Source: Helicobacteraceae bacterium (GTDB taxonomy: Bacteria; Campylobacterota; Campylobacteria; Campylobacterales; Sulfurimonadaceae). From it: a stretch of 59,243 bases of DNA. Position numbers and translations under genes: made by a program. Location: positions 1-59,243 of the forward strand of contig JAGGTH010000053.1 of assembly GCA_021163845.1 (NCBI GenBank), written 5' to 3'. The notes below the pieces were generated by a model, which made no database searches, was not told the origin of the DNA, and saw only the letters and a list, made by a program, of their open reading frames with translations. Positions 38,484 through 47,255 of this stretch are shown one piece after another (the first letter of the stretch is position 1; each line of letters starts with the position of its first letter).

Positions 38484-39041
38484 CTAAAACGGAATTTCAT
38501 CTTCATCAATATCGATCTCTGGAACAGAGTTGCTATTTGGCATCTGGCGACTTTGTGCTTGCGCATTTTGATAACTTGCTTGGCTTGGTGCTTGGGTATT
38601 TCCATAGCTTTGTTGCTGGCTCGGCTGTTGATAGCTCTGCTGGCTTCCTTGCTGTGGAATATAAGATTGCTCTTGGTTCATATCACCTTGTGGTGCATTG
38701 TAAGAACCTTGATTATCCCCTTTTGAATCAAGCATTTGCATAGTCTCTACCGTCACAGAGTGCTTGGAGCGTTTCTGTCCGTTTTGATCGACCCATTGTT
38801 CAAAGTTAAGTCTTCCTTCTACAAGAATTTTACTTCCTTTACGAAGGTATTGGTTCGATACTTCAGCGCTTCTTCCAAAGAATGTGATGTCTACAAAACA
38901 TACTTCCTCTTTTTTTTCACCATTGCTAGTGAACTTACGGCTTGTAGCAATTGCAGTTTTTGCAATTCCCATTCCACCTTGAGAGTATCTAAGTTCGATG
39001 TCGCGAGTTAAGTTCCCAACTAAAATAACTTTGTTGTACAT
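38484..39041 (-). CDS. ssb: Single-stranded DNA-binding protein
   Basis: The 185 residues have an N-terminal OB fold (MYNKVILVGNLTRDIELRY, then VDITFFGRSAE and ILVEGRLNFEQW), a Gln/Ser/Asn-rich linker (about 112-170) and the acidic tip DEDEIPF that recruits DNA-repair and replication partners. It is transcribed between rpsF and rpsR. Confidence 0.97.
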   Translation of the reverse strand: MYNKVILVGNLTRDIELRYSQGGMGIAKTAIATSRKFTSNGEKKEEVCFVDITFFGRSAEVSNQYLRKGSKILVEGRLNFEQWVDQNGQKRSKHSVTVETMQMLDSKGDNQGSYNAPQGDMNQEQSYIPQQGSQQSYQQPSQQQSYGNTQAPSQASYQNAQAQSRQMPNSNSVPEIDIDEDEIPF

Positions 39042-39074
39042 GAGTTTCCTTTACTTGTTTAAGCGTAATGCTTA

Positions 39075-39530
39075 TTACTCTGCTGCTGCTTCTGTTGTTT
39101 CTGTTACTGGAGCTTCTTCTGCCACTGGAGCCTCTTCTGCTGCTGGAGCCTCTTCTGCTGCTGGAGCAACTTCTTCTTTTGCTGCTACAGTTTCAGTTTT
39201 GTTTGCTTTAGTTACAAGATCGTTCCATGCTTTGATCTCACGGTTTGTATCGTATTTGATCGTTACAAAACGAAGAAGCTCTTCATTGATACGGAATCTT
39301 CTTTCTATTTCAGAAATTGCTGATGGAGCAACTGTATAGTAGATAACATGGTAATAACCACGCTCATTTTTGTTGATTGGGTATGCTAATTTTCTCATTC
39401 CCATTGCGTTTGTTGCTGCAATTTCGCCACCGTTAGAAGTGATTACCTCTTCAATAGCTGCGATTGTAGCTTGAATCTCTTCTGCTGTTAATGTTGGTTT
39501 TACGATTACTAAGTTTTCGTAATTTCTCAT
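39075..39530 (-). CDS. rpsF: 30S ribosomal protein S6 with Ala/Glu/Pro-rich tail
   Basis: The first 105 or so residues are normal S6 (NYENLVIVKPTLTAEE, RKLAYPINKNERGYYH, then ELLRFVTIKYD). The remaining about 45 residues are low-complexity, made of EEAPAA-type repeats encoded by 18-base tandem copies. Extended S6 tails occur in other bacteria. AAAGGAG lies upstream of the ATG. The protein pairs with S18 from the same operon. Confidence 0.96.
   Translation of the reverse strand: MRNYENLVIVKPTLTAEEIQATIAAIEEVITSNGGEIAATNAMGMRKLAYPINKNERGYYHVIYYTVAPSAISEIERRFRINEELLRFVTIKYDTNREIKAWNDLVTKANKTETVAAKEEVAPAAEEAPAAEEAPVAEEAPVTETTEAAAE
39107..39160 (-). repeat. 18-base tandem repeat in the rpsF tail
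   Basis: Three copies of an 18-base unit starting CTGGAGC (39107-39124, 39125-39142, 39143-39160) encode the EEAPxA/V repeats of the S6 tail. The second and third copies are identical. A fourth partial copy follows at 39161. Confidence 0.8.
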
Positions 39531-39556
39531 AAAATATGATCTCCTTTTGGTATGTC

Positions 39557-39572
39557 GCTTCGCTGCGGAAGC
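39557..39572 (-). promoter_or_regulatory. Hairpin in the rpsF leader
   Basis: On the reverse strand GCTTC-CGCAGC-GAAGC forms a 5-bp stem with a CCG-containing loop edge, about 27 bases before the rpsF ATG and just upstream of AAAGGAG. rpsF leaders in several bacteria bind the S6:S18 pair for autoregulation; this may be the equivalent element, but the full consensus is not evident. Confidence 0.3.
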
Positions 39573-39758
39573 ATTTGTTTCCCTTACGGATCTGTATATA
39601 TCTTCGTGTAATTACTAAAGATACAAAGAGAAAGGAACTTGGAATGATACATTAAAATTACTTAAAAATCAATGACATAAAAACTTTGCAAATTGCAATG
39701 AAATAGAAATATTTTTCTTTTTAGGATATAGTTCTCTTTTATAATTTTTGGAGAATCA

Positions 39759-40766
39759 ATGGCAAAAAGAAAGAAAAGTACTACAAAAAATAGCTCAAAA
39801 ATTTTAACATATATTGCATGGTTTTTAGCTTTTGTCGCTATGGGTATGAGTGCTTTGGTCGCAGGGTACTATTTTGGATATGAAGATGCAAAAAAAGAGC
39901 TTGTAAAACAGACACAAGTAGAGCAGGAAAAAAGACTCTCAGTTCTTAAAAAGCTTGAAGAATTAAGTGCAAAAGAGACAAAGAAAAACGATGAGATCTC
40001 TCGTCTTAAAGAGGTCTTGAAAAAAGAGACAGATAGTTATTCAAGTGCATCTCATGAGTATGATGATGCTCCTGTGGTCGTTCCTCCTAAAAGATTAAAG
40101 AGAGAGATCAAAAGTATTGTGCAAAAGCCAAAGCTCGCGATCATTATTGATGATATCTCAGTCCAGTCTCACGTTAATGCTATCAAGAGCCTGAATCTTC
40201 CTATCACGATGTCTTTTTTACCCCCATCTCCCCAGCGTCCAAACTCTGCAAAACTCGCAGCCAAAGAGGATGTCTATATGGTGCATCTACCTATGGAAGC
40301 GCAAAGCTTTAGTGCCGAAGAGCCAAATACCCTTCGGGTAGATGATTCTCAAAAAAAGATCTCTCTTACCATTAGCAATATCAAGCAAATGTTCCCAAAA
40401 GTAGAGTTTATCAATAACCATACGGGAAGTAAGTTTACATCCAATGAGATTGCGATGAATAGACTCGTCTTTGCGCTTAAATCCCAAAATATCAACTTTA
40501 TCGATAGCCGTACAACAGCGCAAACAAAAGCTCCCAAGGTGATGAAAAATTACGGTCTGCGTTACACGGCACGTGATATCTTTTTGGACCATGAGATGGA
40601 GAAGACCTACGTGAAAAAGCAGATCAAAAAAGCGATCAGGTTAGCAAAAGCTCATGGAAGTGCTATAGCGATAGGGCATCCGCACGCTAATACTATCATG
40701 GCTCTTAATGAATCAAAAAGTCTTTTTAACGAGGTAGAGTTGGTTTATGTAAATAAACTCTACTAA
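39759..40766 (+). CDS. Divergent polysaccharide deacetylase (COG2861) family protein
   Basis: The 335 residues have a membrane anchor at about 17-38, a Lys/Glu-rich coiled-coil segment to about 100, then a NodB-like barrel: LAIIIDDISVQS near 125-136, DVYMVHLPMEA, FINNHTGSKFTS and SAIAIGHPHANTI. Metal-ligand Asp and His residues are present in these motifs. The family is thought to act on cell-envelope polysaccharide. TATAAT at about 39740 and GGAGAA precede the ATG. It is followed by dprA after 11 bases. Confidence 0.85.
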   Translation: MAKRKKSTTKNSSKILTYIAWFLAFVAMGMSALVAGYYFGYEDAKKELVKQTQVEQEKRLSVLKKLEELSAKETKKNDEISRLKEVLKKETDSYSSASHEYDDAPVVVPPKRLKREIKSIVQKPKLAIIIDDISVQSHVNAIKSLNLPITMSFLPPSPQRPNSAKLAAKEDVYMVHLPMEAQSFSAEEPNTLRVDDSQKKISLTISNIKQMFPKVEFINNHTGSKFTSNEIAMNRLVFALKSQNINFIDSRTTAQTKAPKVMKNYGLRYTARDIFLDHEMEKTYVKKQIKKAIRLAKAHGSAIAIGHPHANTIMALNESKSLFNEVELVYVNKLY

Positions 40767-40777
40767 AGCCCAATAAT

Positions 40778-41557
40778 ATGATACAAACTATAGACTTTCT
40801 TATCCCAGAACTTGAAGTTATGAAAAAATATCCAAAAGAGATATTTTATAAAGGGGATATAAGACTCTTAGACAGAAAGAAGGTTTCTCTTGTTGGCAGT
40901 CGCAAACCCAATCAATATGCGAGACAACTCACACACGATATCGCATCAAAATTATCTCAAGCGGGAGTTTGTATCGTCAGTGGTGGTGCTATCGGGGTTG
41001 ATGCAATATCTCACAAAGCTGCTGGGGCTAACAATACCATCATGGTTGCAGGAACTGGGCTTGATAAAAGATATCCTGCAATCAATAAAAATATTATCCA
41101 AGAGATAGAAAAAGAGGGCTTGGTTCTGAGTCAGTTTCCATCAGGTGTGCCATCGAATAGATACAACTTTCCTCTTCGTAATGAACTCCTTGTCGCTTTA
41201 GGGGATATTCTTGTAGTCACTTATGCAGATAACAATTCTGGAACTATGAGAAGTGTAGAATATGCTTTGAAAATGGGAAAAGAGGTATATGTCCTAGCCC
41301 ATAGAATAGGTGAAAGTGAGGGGACAAACAAACTTCTCAGTCAAGGACTTGCCAAAGCGATATACGATATAGATGAGTTTGTCTCTAGGTTTGGAGATCT
41401 CAAACAAAAGAGTACTATTCAAAAAGATGAGTTCTTAGAATATTGCCAAAAAAATCCAAGCTATGATGAAGTCCTCGCAAAATTTGCTGCTAAGGTCTTT
41501 GAATATGAGCTAAGTGGAAAAATAGCTGTAAAGAATGGGAAAATTCAACTTTTATAG
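40778..41557 (+). CDS. dprA: DNA-processing protein DprA
   Basis: DprA loads RecA on incoming single-stranded DNA during natural transformation. The 259 residues show the Rossmann core: VSLVGSRKPNQYAR near 31-44, IVSGGAIGVDAISHKAA near 66-82, AGTGLDKRYPAINK and PLRNELLVALGDILVVTYAD. The C-terminal part may be a small winged helix. Its presence is consistent with natural competence; see the TTGGGATGTA finding. Confidence 0.92.
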   Translation: MIQTIDFLIPELEVMKKYPKEIFYKGDIRLLDRKKVSLVGSRKPNQYARQLTHDIASKLSQAGVCIVSGGAIGVDAISHKAAGANNTIMVAGTGLDKRYPAINKNIIQEIEKEGLVLSQFPSGVPSNRYNFPLRNELLVALGDILVVTYADNNSGTMRSVEYALKMGKEVYVLAHRIGESEGTNKLLSQGLAKAIYDIDEFVSRFGDLKQKSTIQKDEFLEYCQKNPSYDEVLAKFAAKVFEYELSGKIAVKNGKIQLL

Positions 41558-41670
41558 ACTTCTGTTTAATAAGTTAAAGTTATTTATTAATCTTACATAA
41601 TAAGCGATATGTTACTTTTTTTAAGATAGTGTCAAGCTTGATCTAACCGAGTTTTTCCAAGGATATTGGC

Positions 41671-42648
41671 ATGACAATAGACGAGCTTAAAAAATACGAC
41701 GGTAAAAATGGTGCGAAAGCTTATATCGCTTATAAAAACGTGGTCTATGATGTGAGTGATAGCCCACTTTGGAGTGGGGGTGAGCATGAAGGGGAACATC
41801 ATGCTGGGGTCGATCTTACCGAAGAGCTCGCCCATGCACCCCATGGCAGTGAAGTTTTTAAAGAGCTTCCAGTGGTCGCTACACTTGAGGGTACTACAAA
41901 AACGCAAGAAGATCGAAGTGATGCACCCCAACCTTTAAAATCAAAACTACGCGCTTGGTATAAAAAATATCATCCACATCCCGCAACAGTCCATTTTCCC
42001 ATTGCGTTACATCTTTTTGCTACTGGTATGGATGTGTTGTTTTTAATCACACCTACAAAAGCGTATGCTCTCGGGGTGTTTTACTCCTTTTTTGTTGCGA
42101 CGGTGATGGGCTTTGTTGCGATGATTCCTGGGATTTTAAGTTGGTGGATCAATTATGACTTTTCTATGGCGAGAGCATTTGTGATCAAGCTTGTCGTCTC
42201 TATTATTACTCTTCTTTTGGGACTTGTTGCTCTTGCTATCTATTATGAAAACCCACATGCTGTGTATGAATATTCGCTTGAGGGGATCCTCTATCATGCG
42301 ATTGTCCTTATTACAGGATTGAATGTAATAATCCTCGGCTATTACGGTGGAAAAATCACTTGGGGTTATGGTAAAAACAAAACGCTTACAGAGGAGAATA
42401 AAGAGGCTGTCTCTGTAGCCAAACATGAAAAGAAAGTATCTCAAAATAGTAGCTCTCAAAGTATCTCTATCTTGATAGGGGGTGCAGCAGGTACTGGGAT
42501 CGCCACACTTGAAAAGATCCTGAGCGATGCATTTAAAGCGAGTGGCTTTTATATTTTTTCTACAAAAGAGTATATGTCTCGCGTGAGAGGGGGAAGTAAC
42601 ACAACGCTGATACGAATCTCAGATACCCCTTTGCAAGCTCCATGTTGA
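41671..42648 (+). CDS. Cytochrome b5-like/DUF2231 membrane module plus start of 2-oxoacid oxidoreductase gamma domain (ends at in-frame UGA)
   Basis: The 325 codons before the UGA hold three parts. Residues 1-75 resemble a cytochrome b5-like heme domain ([14 protein letters not shown] and the His-rich [18 protein letters not shown]). Residues about 90-225 are a DUF2231 membrane domain with [14 protein letters not shown] and four helices. Residues 263-325 begin a pyruvate/2-oxoglutarate:ferredoxin oxidoreductase gamma domain ([37 protein letters not shown]). The UGA at 42646-42648 cuts this domain and the same frame resumes at once. Reading through would give an 818-residue protein ending at 44127. 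AAGGA precedes ATG 41671. Confidence 0.8.
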   Translation: MTIDELKKYDGKNGAKAYIAYKNVVYDVSDSPLWSGGEHEGEHHAGVDLTEELAHAPHGSEVFKELPVVATLEGTTKTQEDRSDAPQPLKSKLRAWYKKYHPHPATVHFPIALHLFATGMDVLFLITPTKAYALGVFYSFFVATVMGFVAMIPGILSWWINYDFSMARAFVIKLVVSIITLLLGLVALAIYYENPHAVYEYSLEGILYHAIVLITGLNVIILGYYGGKITWGYGKNKTLTEENKEAVSVAKHEKKVSQNSSSQSISILIGGAAGTGIATLEKILSDAFKASGFYIFSTKEYMSRVRGGSNTTLIRISDTPLQAPC

Positions 42649-42689
42649 GAGGTCGATATCTCGATTGCTTTGGATGGTGATGCTCTCAA
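42645..42689 (+). other. In-frame UGA with a hairpin starting at the UGA (SECIS candidate)
   Basis: TTGAGAG (42645-42651), which contains the UGA, is perfectly complementary to CTCTCAA (42683-42689), giving a 7-bp stem that closes a 31-base apical part. Bacterial SECIS elements are hairpins of similar size that include or directly follow the UGA. The inner part pairs only irregularly, so this is suggestive and not diagnostic. Whether the organism makes selenocysteine cannot be seen here. Confidence 0.25.
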
Positions 42690-44127
42690 ACATATGCAGC
42701 CAAGATGCAATGAGAAAACGATTGTCTTTGCAGATGAAACCTTTGGCGAGAAGGGGGATGAACTCATCTTGCTTGCAATGAAAGAGAGTGCAAAAAAGTT
42801 TGGGAATGCAAAATATGCAAACACTTATATTTCAGGAATTCTATTTGGATTTTTGCGTATCGATAAAAGTTTTTTGATCCAAAGTATTACAGAGCATTTT
42901 AAAGAGGATGAAGTCAATAAAGAAGTAGCCGAATTGGGCTATGAAGAGGGTCATAAGCTCGAAAATAAAAGTTTCGAAAAACTACCAAACACGGATAACG
43001 AGCTCGTACAAAAACTTCACCTCATGGATGGCACGACAGCGTGTGGATTTGGTTTTTTAGCTGGTGGATGTAATATGATCACCTCCTATCCGATGTCTCC
43101 CTCTACAGGTGTACTCAACTTTATGGCATCAATGTCAAAAGAGTTTGACATAGCCCTAGAACAGAGTGAAGATGAGATAGCATCTTTGCATATGGTGCTT
43201 GGTGGATGGTATGGGGGTGCACGAGCGATGACGACAACATCAGGCGGTGGTTTTGCTCTGATGGGAGAAGCTTTGAGCTTGTCTGGAATGAGTGAAACCC
43301 CCGCTGTGATCTATCTTGCACAGCGCCCAGGACCCGCTACTGGGCTGCCTACGAGAAGTGAGCAGGGTGATCTGAACATGGGGATCTACTCTGGGCATGG
43401 TCCTTTTCCCCGTGCGGTATTAGCACCAGGTTCACTCCAAGAGTGTATAGACTACGCCTATCTTGCATTTGAACTAGCGGATCGTTTTGCGATCCCTGTT
43501 GTTGTGCTGAGCGATCAATATTTGGCTGATTCTGTCTCTATGATAGAAGATGTAGATTTTGCCTCGTATGAACAACGTAGATATAGTGTGAAAACAGAGG
43601 AGGGCTATCAGCGCTATGCAGAGACAAAAAATGGTATTAGTCCAAGGGGCATTCCAGCATTTGGAGATGGAGTGATATGCTCTGTGGGTGATGAACATGA
43701 TGAGAGAGGGCAGATTACGGAAGATTACAAGATGCGCGAGCAGATGGTTGCAAAGAGAGCTCGTAAAAAAAGCGAACTCATTAAAGAGGCGATAGTCCCT
43801 GAGGTGATAGGGGAGGGAGATATTGCGATCATTGGTTGGGGCTCGACCAAAGGAAGTATCGCAGAGGTCTTGGACAATCTCAAAAATCCTCGTCTAGCAC
43901 AAGTGCACTTTACTTGGGTCTATCCCCTCTCAAAAGAGCAATTACAGGTACTTAAGAAGTTCTCTTATCTTATTGTTGTAGAGAATAATGCAGAGGGTGC
44001 ATTTGCCGATCAGTTAAAACTTCATGATCTGAAAATTCACAAGCAGATCTTACAATCCAATGGTTTTAATTTCTTTGTCGATCAGCTAGGCCCAATGATA
44101 GAAGAGTCACTAAAGGAGATCTTATGA
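42670..44127 (+). CDS. 2-oxoacid:acceptor oxidoreductase alpha subunit, portion after the UGA
   Basis: This reading frame is the same as that of the preceding segment. It contains the rest of the gamma domain (to about residue 115) and the complete alpha (pyrimidine-binding) domain: DGTTACGFGFLAGGCNMITSYPMSPST, then ALEQSEDEIASLHM and GLPTRSEQGDL. These are shared with KorA-type subunits of pyruvate or 2-oxoglutarate oxidoreductases. The frame's first possible start is TTG 42670, then ATG 42694, neither with a good ribosome-binding site, which argues against independent initiation. Its stop overlaps the beta-subunit start by 4 bases. Confidence 0.82.
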   Translation: MDGDALKHMQPRCNEKTIVFADETFGEKGDELILLAMKESAKKFGNAKYANTYISGILFGFLRIDKSFLIQSITEHFKEDEVNKEVAELGYEEGHKLENKSFEKLPNTDNELVQKLHLMDGTTACGFGFLAGGCNMITSYPMSPSTGVLNFMASMSKEFDIALEQSEDEIASLHMVLGGWYGGARAMTTTSGGGFALMGEALSLSGMSETPAVIYLAQRPGPATGLPTRSEQGDLNMGIYSGHGPFPRAVLAPGSLQECIDYAYLAFELADRFAIPVVVLSDQYLADSVSMIEDVDFASYEQRRYSVKTEEGYQRYAETKNGISPRGIPAFGDGVICSVGDEHDERGQITEDYKMREQMVAKRARKKSELIKEAIVPEVIGEGDIAIIGWGSTKGSIAEVLDNLKNPRLAQVHFTWVYPLSKEQLQVLKKFSYLIVVENNAEGAFADQLKLHDLKIHKQILQSNGFNFFVDQLGPMIEESLKEIL

Positions 44128-44975
44128 GTCAGTTATTTGATAAAGAGGATGTGGATGTAGCGTGGTGTAAGGGATGTGGAAACTTTGGCATTTTAAAACT
44201 TCTCAAAGAGGTGCTTGAAGAACTCGAAGTGAAAAAGAATAGTACCGTCATAGTCTCTGGAATTGGGCAGGCGGCGAAGACCCCTTACTACATAGATGCA
44301 AATATGTTTGGAGTACTTCACGGTAGAGCGCTTCCTGTTGCTACGGGAGTTAAGCTTAGCAATGAAAATCTTTGCGTGATCGCTGAGGGTGGAGATGGTG
44401 ATATGTATGGTGAAGGAGGCAATCATCTGATCCATACGATCAGACGCAACCCTGATATTGTCCATATTGTCCACAATAATATGGTCTATGGTCTTACAAA
44501 AGGGCAGGCTTCACCTACAAGTCAAAAGGGTTTTGAGACAAAGGTGCAAGTAGAGGGTGTGAAAAATGAGCCTTTTAATCCCTTGGCGGTCGCGCTTTCT
44601 TTAAAAGCAGGGTTTGTATCTCGTGTGAATATAGGCGACGCTGAACATGCCAAAGAGGTTCTCAAAGAAGCTTTTAGACATCATGGCTATGCCCTCGTAG
44701 ATATTTTGCAGCCTTGTGTGACATTTAACAAAACAAATACCTACCATTGGTTCAAAGAGAATACGTACACTTTAGATAAGTCTTATGATGCAGGTGATTT
44801 TGAAGGGGCGGTGAAAAAATCTTTTGAGACACTTCCTATGCCTATTGGTGTTTTGTATAAAAGTAGAAAGAATACGCCCACATTTGAGCAGGAGATAAGG
44901 GGCGAAGATGCCAAAGCACTCCACTCTGTGACGCATGATATCGCTAAGATTCAAGAGTTGTTTGAGGGGTATTAA
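44124..44975 (+). CDS. korB: 2-oxoacid:acceptor oxidoreductase beta subunit
   Basis: The 283 residues bind thiamine diphosphate. AWCKGCGNFGIL near the N-terminus and the TPP/Mg motif EGGDGDMYGEGGNHL near 90-105 are intact, followed by NMVYGLTKGQASPTS, the family-specific loop. It overlaps the alpha subunit by 4 bases (ATGA). The exact 2-oxoacid is not inferable; the symbol reflects the KorAB-like two-subunit architecture. Confidence 0.88.
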   Translation: MSQLFDKEDVDVAWCKGCGNFGILKLLKEVLEELEVKKNSTVIVSGIGQAAKTPYYIDANMFGVLHGRALPVATGVKLSNENLCVIAEGGDGDMYGEGGNHLIHTIRRNPDIVHIVHNNMVYGLTKGQASPTSQKGFETKVQVEGVKNEPFNPLAVALSLKAGFVSRVNIGDAEHAKEVLKEAFRHHGYALVDILQPCVTFNKTNTYHWFKENTYTLDKSYDAGDFEGAVKKSFETLPMPIGVLYKSRKNTPTFEQEIRGEDAKALHSVTHDIAKIQELFEGY

Positions 44976-44981
44976 GAGCGA

Positions 44982-46010
44982 CTATAAGATAAGCATCGCA
45001 TCACCATAAGAGTAGAAGCGATATTTTTTCTCGATCGCCTCATGGTAGAGTTCCAGTGCTTTTTCAAGCCCTACAAAAGAAGACACAAGCATCAGCAGGG
45101 TCGATTTTGGGAGGTGGAAGTTTGTGAGTAGATGCGTTGCGCGGATCGGTTTGTTGTTGGGATGTAAGAAAAGATTCGCTTCTCCGCTGAGTTTGTCTGA
45201 GTTGCGCGCATAGTACTCTACTGTTCTTGTAGCCGTTGTTCCAACGCAGAGGATATCTTTGTCAGAATCGAGGAGCTTTTTTGCCTCTTTTGAGATCTCG
45301 TAATATTCTGAGTGCATCGGATGGTCTGTGATCTTATTCACCTCTACGGGCTTAAAAGTACCACTTCCTACATGCAGGGTCACATAGGCGTGGTCGTGAT
45401 TTTCACATACTCTTTTGTGTTGGGCTGGAGTGAAGTGTAAGGATGCAGTAGGTGCCGCCACAGCTCCTTCATTTTTGGCAAAAACACTTTGGTACTCACT
45501 AATATCCTCAGCATTGTCTTCTCTTTGGATGTAAGGGGGAAGTGGCACGTGACCGATCGTATCGATGATAGGTAAAAGTTCTTCAAAGCGAAGCTTTTTA
45601 TTGTTTTGGTAGAAGTTCACAGTACGACTCCCATCTTCATGGAGTGTTATCACCTTGGCTGTGAGTGCATTCTCAAAATGCAAAAGCGTTGCTTCTTTGA
45701 CCTTCCCACGAATGTAGACATTGAGATCATAACTATTTAGAGGACGGTTGAGTAGAAGCTCGATCTTGCCTCCACTTGGCTTGTGTCCAAAGAGTCTTGC
45801 TTTGATCACTTTAGTGTCGTTGAAGATAAGCGCACACTCTTTTGGGATAAACTTTTCAAAATCTTTAAAAGTGGTGTGGGTGATGGTGTCATTTTGTCTG
45901 TTATAGACGAGAAGTTTTGCGCTATCTCTTGGAGATGCAGGGTGGCTAGCTATAAGCTCTGAGGGGAGCTCAAAGTTATAGCTAGCGGTGAGAAGCTCTT
46001 TATTGCTCAC
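44982..46010 (-). CDS. queA: S-adenosylmethionine:tRNA ribosyltransferase-isomerase
   Basis: QueA forms epoxyqueuosine in tRNA from AdoMet. The 342 residues show YNFELPSELIASHPA and PRDSAKLLVYNR at the start, then PLPPYIQREDNAED, GAVAAPTASLHFT and THLLTNFHLPKSTLLMLVS, all family-typical. It overlaps the tatC stop by 11 bases. Confidence 0.97.
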   Translation of the reverse strand: MSNKELLTASYNFELPSELIASHPASPRDSAKLLVYNRQNDTITHTTFKDFEKFIPKECALIFNDTKVIKARLFGHKPSGGKIELLLNRPLNSYDLNVYIRGKVKEATLLHFENALTAKVITLHEDGSRTVNFYQNNKKLRFEELLPIIDTIGHVPLPPYIQREDNAEDISEYQSVFAKNEGAVAAPTASLHFTPAQHKRVCENHDHAYVTLHVGSGTFKPVEVNKITDHPMHSEYYEISKEAKKLLDSDKDILCVGTTATRTVEYYARNSDKLSGEANLFLHPNNKPIRATHLLTNFHLPKSTLLMLVSSFVGLEKALELYHEAIEKKYRFYSYGDAMLIL

Positions 46011-46809
46011 TTTTTTTCTCTACACTTGTTGCCACTTCATCTTCTGCATCTTCTTCATCTTCCTCTTCAAGCGGTGGTGCAGGATTGACAAGACGCACGA
46101 TCAAAATAGAGATCCCATAAAGGATCACAAGTGGTCCAGCCATGAGCATCTGTGTGAGCACATCCGGAGGTGTTAAAAGTGCTGCAACGATAAAAATGAT
46201 AACAACAGCATATTTAAAAAAGTCACGCATCTGTCTATCATCTACCATCCCTAAAAGAGCGAGAAAGTAAGCAAATATAGGAAGCTCAAAAGCAAGTCCA
46301 AAACCAAACATGATCTTGGTAAAAAAGCCTACGTAGTCTTCTATATTGATAAGTGGTGTAAATTTAAAAGAACCAAAGGTGATAAGAAAATCAAAACCAA
46401 AAGGGGTGACGATGTAGTAGGCAAAAAGCACACCCACAAAGAACATTCCTGTTCCACCTACGATAAATGGGATGATCATCTTTTTCTCATTTGCATAAAG
46501 ACCTGGTGCGATAAACATCCAGATCTGCGCAAGTATGATAGGCAGGGATGCTAAGATCGCAGCAAAAAAAGAGACTTTGAGTGCGACAAAGAAAGCTCCA
46601 CCCACTTGGTTTGTCGTGACCATTCCATCCGCAGCGTGAAGTGATTTTTTCCCCACTTCTATCAATGCGACATTCAGAGGCTCTACTATCCAGTTAAGTA
46701 TTGGTTCGTGGAAGTAAAACATCACAAAAAACATAACGATAAGGCTCGCTACCGAGATCCCTAGTCTTTTTCTAAGTTCAATTAAATGGGGTCGTAATTC
46801 ATCAAACAT
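46000..46809 (-). CDS. tatC: Sec-independent protein translocase TatC
   Basis: TatC is the receptor for twin-arginine signal peptides. From ATG 46809 the protein has 269 residues with six membrane helices; MFDELRPHLIELRKRL matches the conserved amphipathic start and FIAPGLYANEKK the conserved loop. The C-terminus is acidic (EEEDEEDAEDE). It overlaps tatB by 8 bases. A longer TTG start at 46845 would lie inside tatB and is unlikely. Confidence 0.96.
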   Translation of the reverse strand: MFDELRPHLIELRKRLGISVASLIVMFFVMFYFHEPILNWIVEPLNVALIEVGKKSLHAADGMVTTNQVGGAFFVALKVSFFAAILASLPIILAQIWMFIAPGLYANEKKMIIPFIVGGTGMFFVGVLFAYYIVTPFGFDFLITFGSFKFTPLINIEDYVGFFTKIMFGFGLAFELPIFAYFLALLGMVDDRQMRDFFKYAVVIIFIVAALLTPPDVLTQMLMAGPLVILYGISILIVRLVNPAPPLEEEDEEDAEDEVATSVEKKSEQ

Positions 46810-47197
46810 CTTTGTTCTCTTCTTTAGCTGGTGATTTTTTCTCAAAAGTTATTTTTTCAGGTTCGCTTGGAACTTTTGGAGTCTCTTTTTTAGGTGTGCC
46901 TGTCATCACGTCATCTTTGATCTTTGTGAGTTCTGAGCCAACATCTGTAAAGCTTGTCGCTTTGTTGAGATCTTCACTTGCTTTGAGGAGCTCTTTTTTA
47001 TAAGCGAGCGCTTCCTCTTTGATATCTGCAACATTCATCTCTTGCTCTATAGAATCTTTGACCGATCCTATTGTTTTTTTTGCACTTCTAAAAAACTTTG
47101 CTATTTCGACCATAGCGCTTGGAAGCTTGTCGGGGCCTAAAAATAAAATGGCGATAACTGCTATAATTAAAATCTCTGTGAAGCCTAAACCAAACAT
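46802..47197 (-). CDS. tatB: Sec-independent protein translocase TatB
   Basis: The 131 residues have a short N-terminal membrane helix (about 4-21), the conserved FLGPDKLP hinge and an amphipathic helix (VEIAKFFRSAKKTIGS), then a charged tail. Length and tail favour TatB over TatA. It is coupled to tatC. Confidence 0.93.
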   Translation of the reverse strand: MFGLGFTEILIIAVIAILFLGPDKLPSAMVEIAKFFRSAKKTIGSVKDSIEQEMNVADIKEEALAYKKELLKASEDLNKATSFTDVGSELTKIKDDVMTGTPKKETPKVPSEPEKITFEKKSPAKEENKDV

Positions 47198-47255
47198 AGT
47201 AAACCTTGTAGTAAATAAAGTGTGTGATTTTAACGAAAGAATGATTAAAAAATCT

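Noticed and set aside
38998-39339. Forward ORF with Ala/Ser repeats opposite rpsF
   Set aside because: It is the antisense translation of the tandem repeat in the S6 tail.
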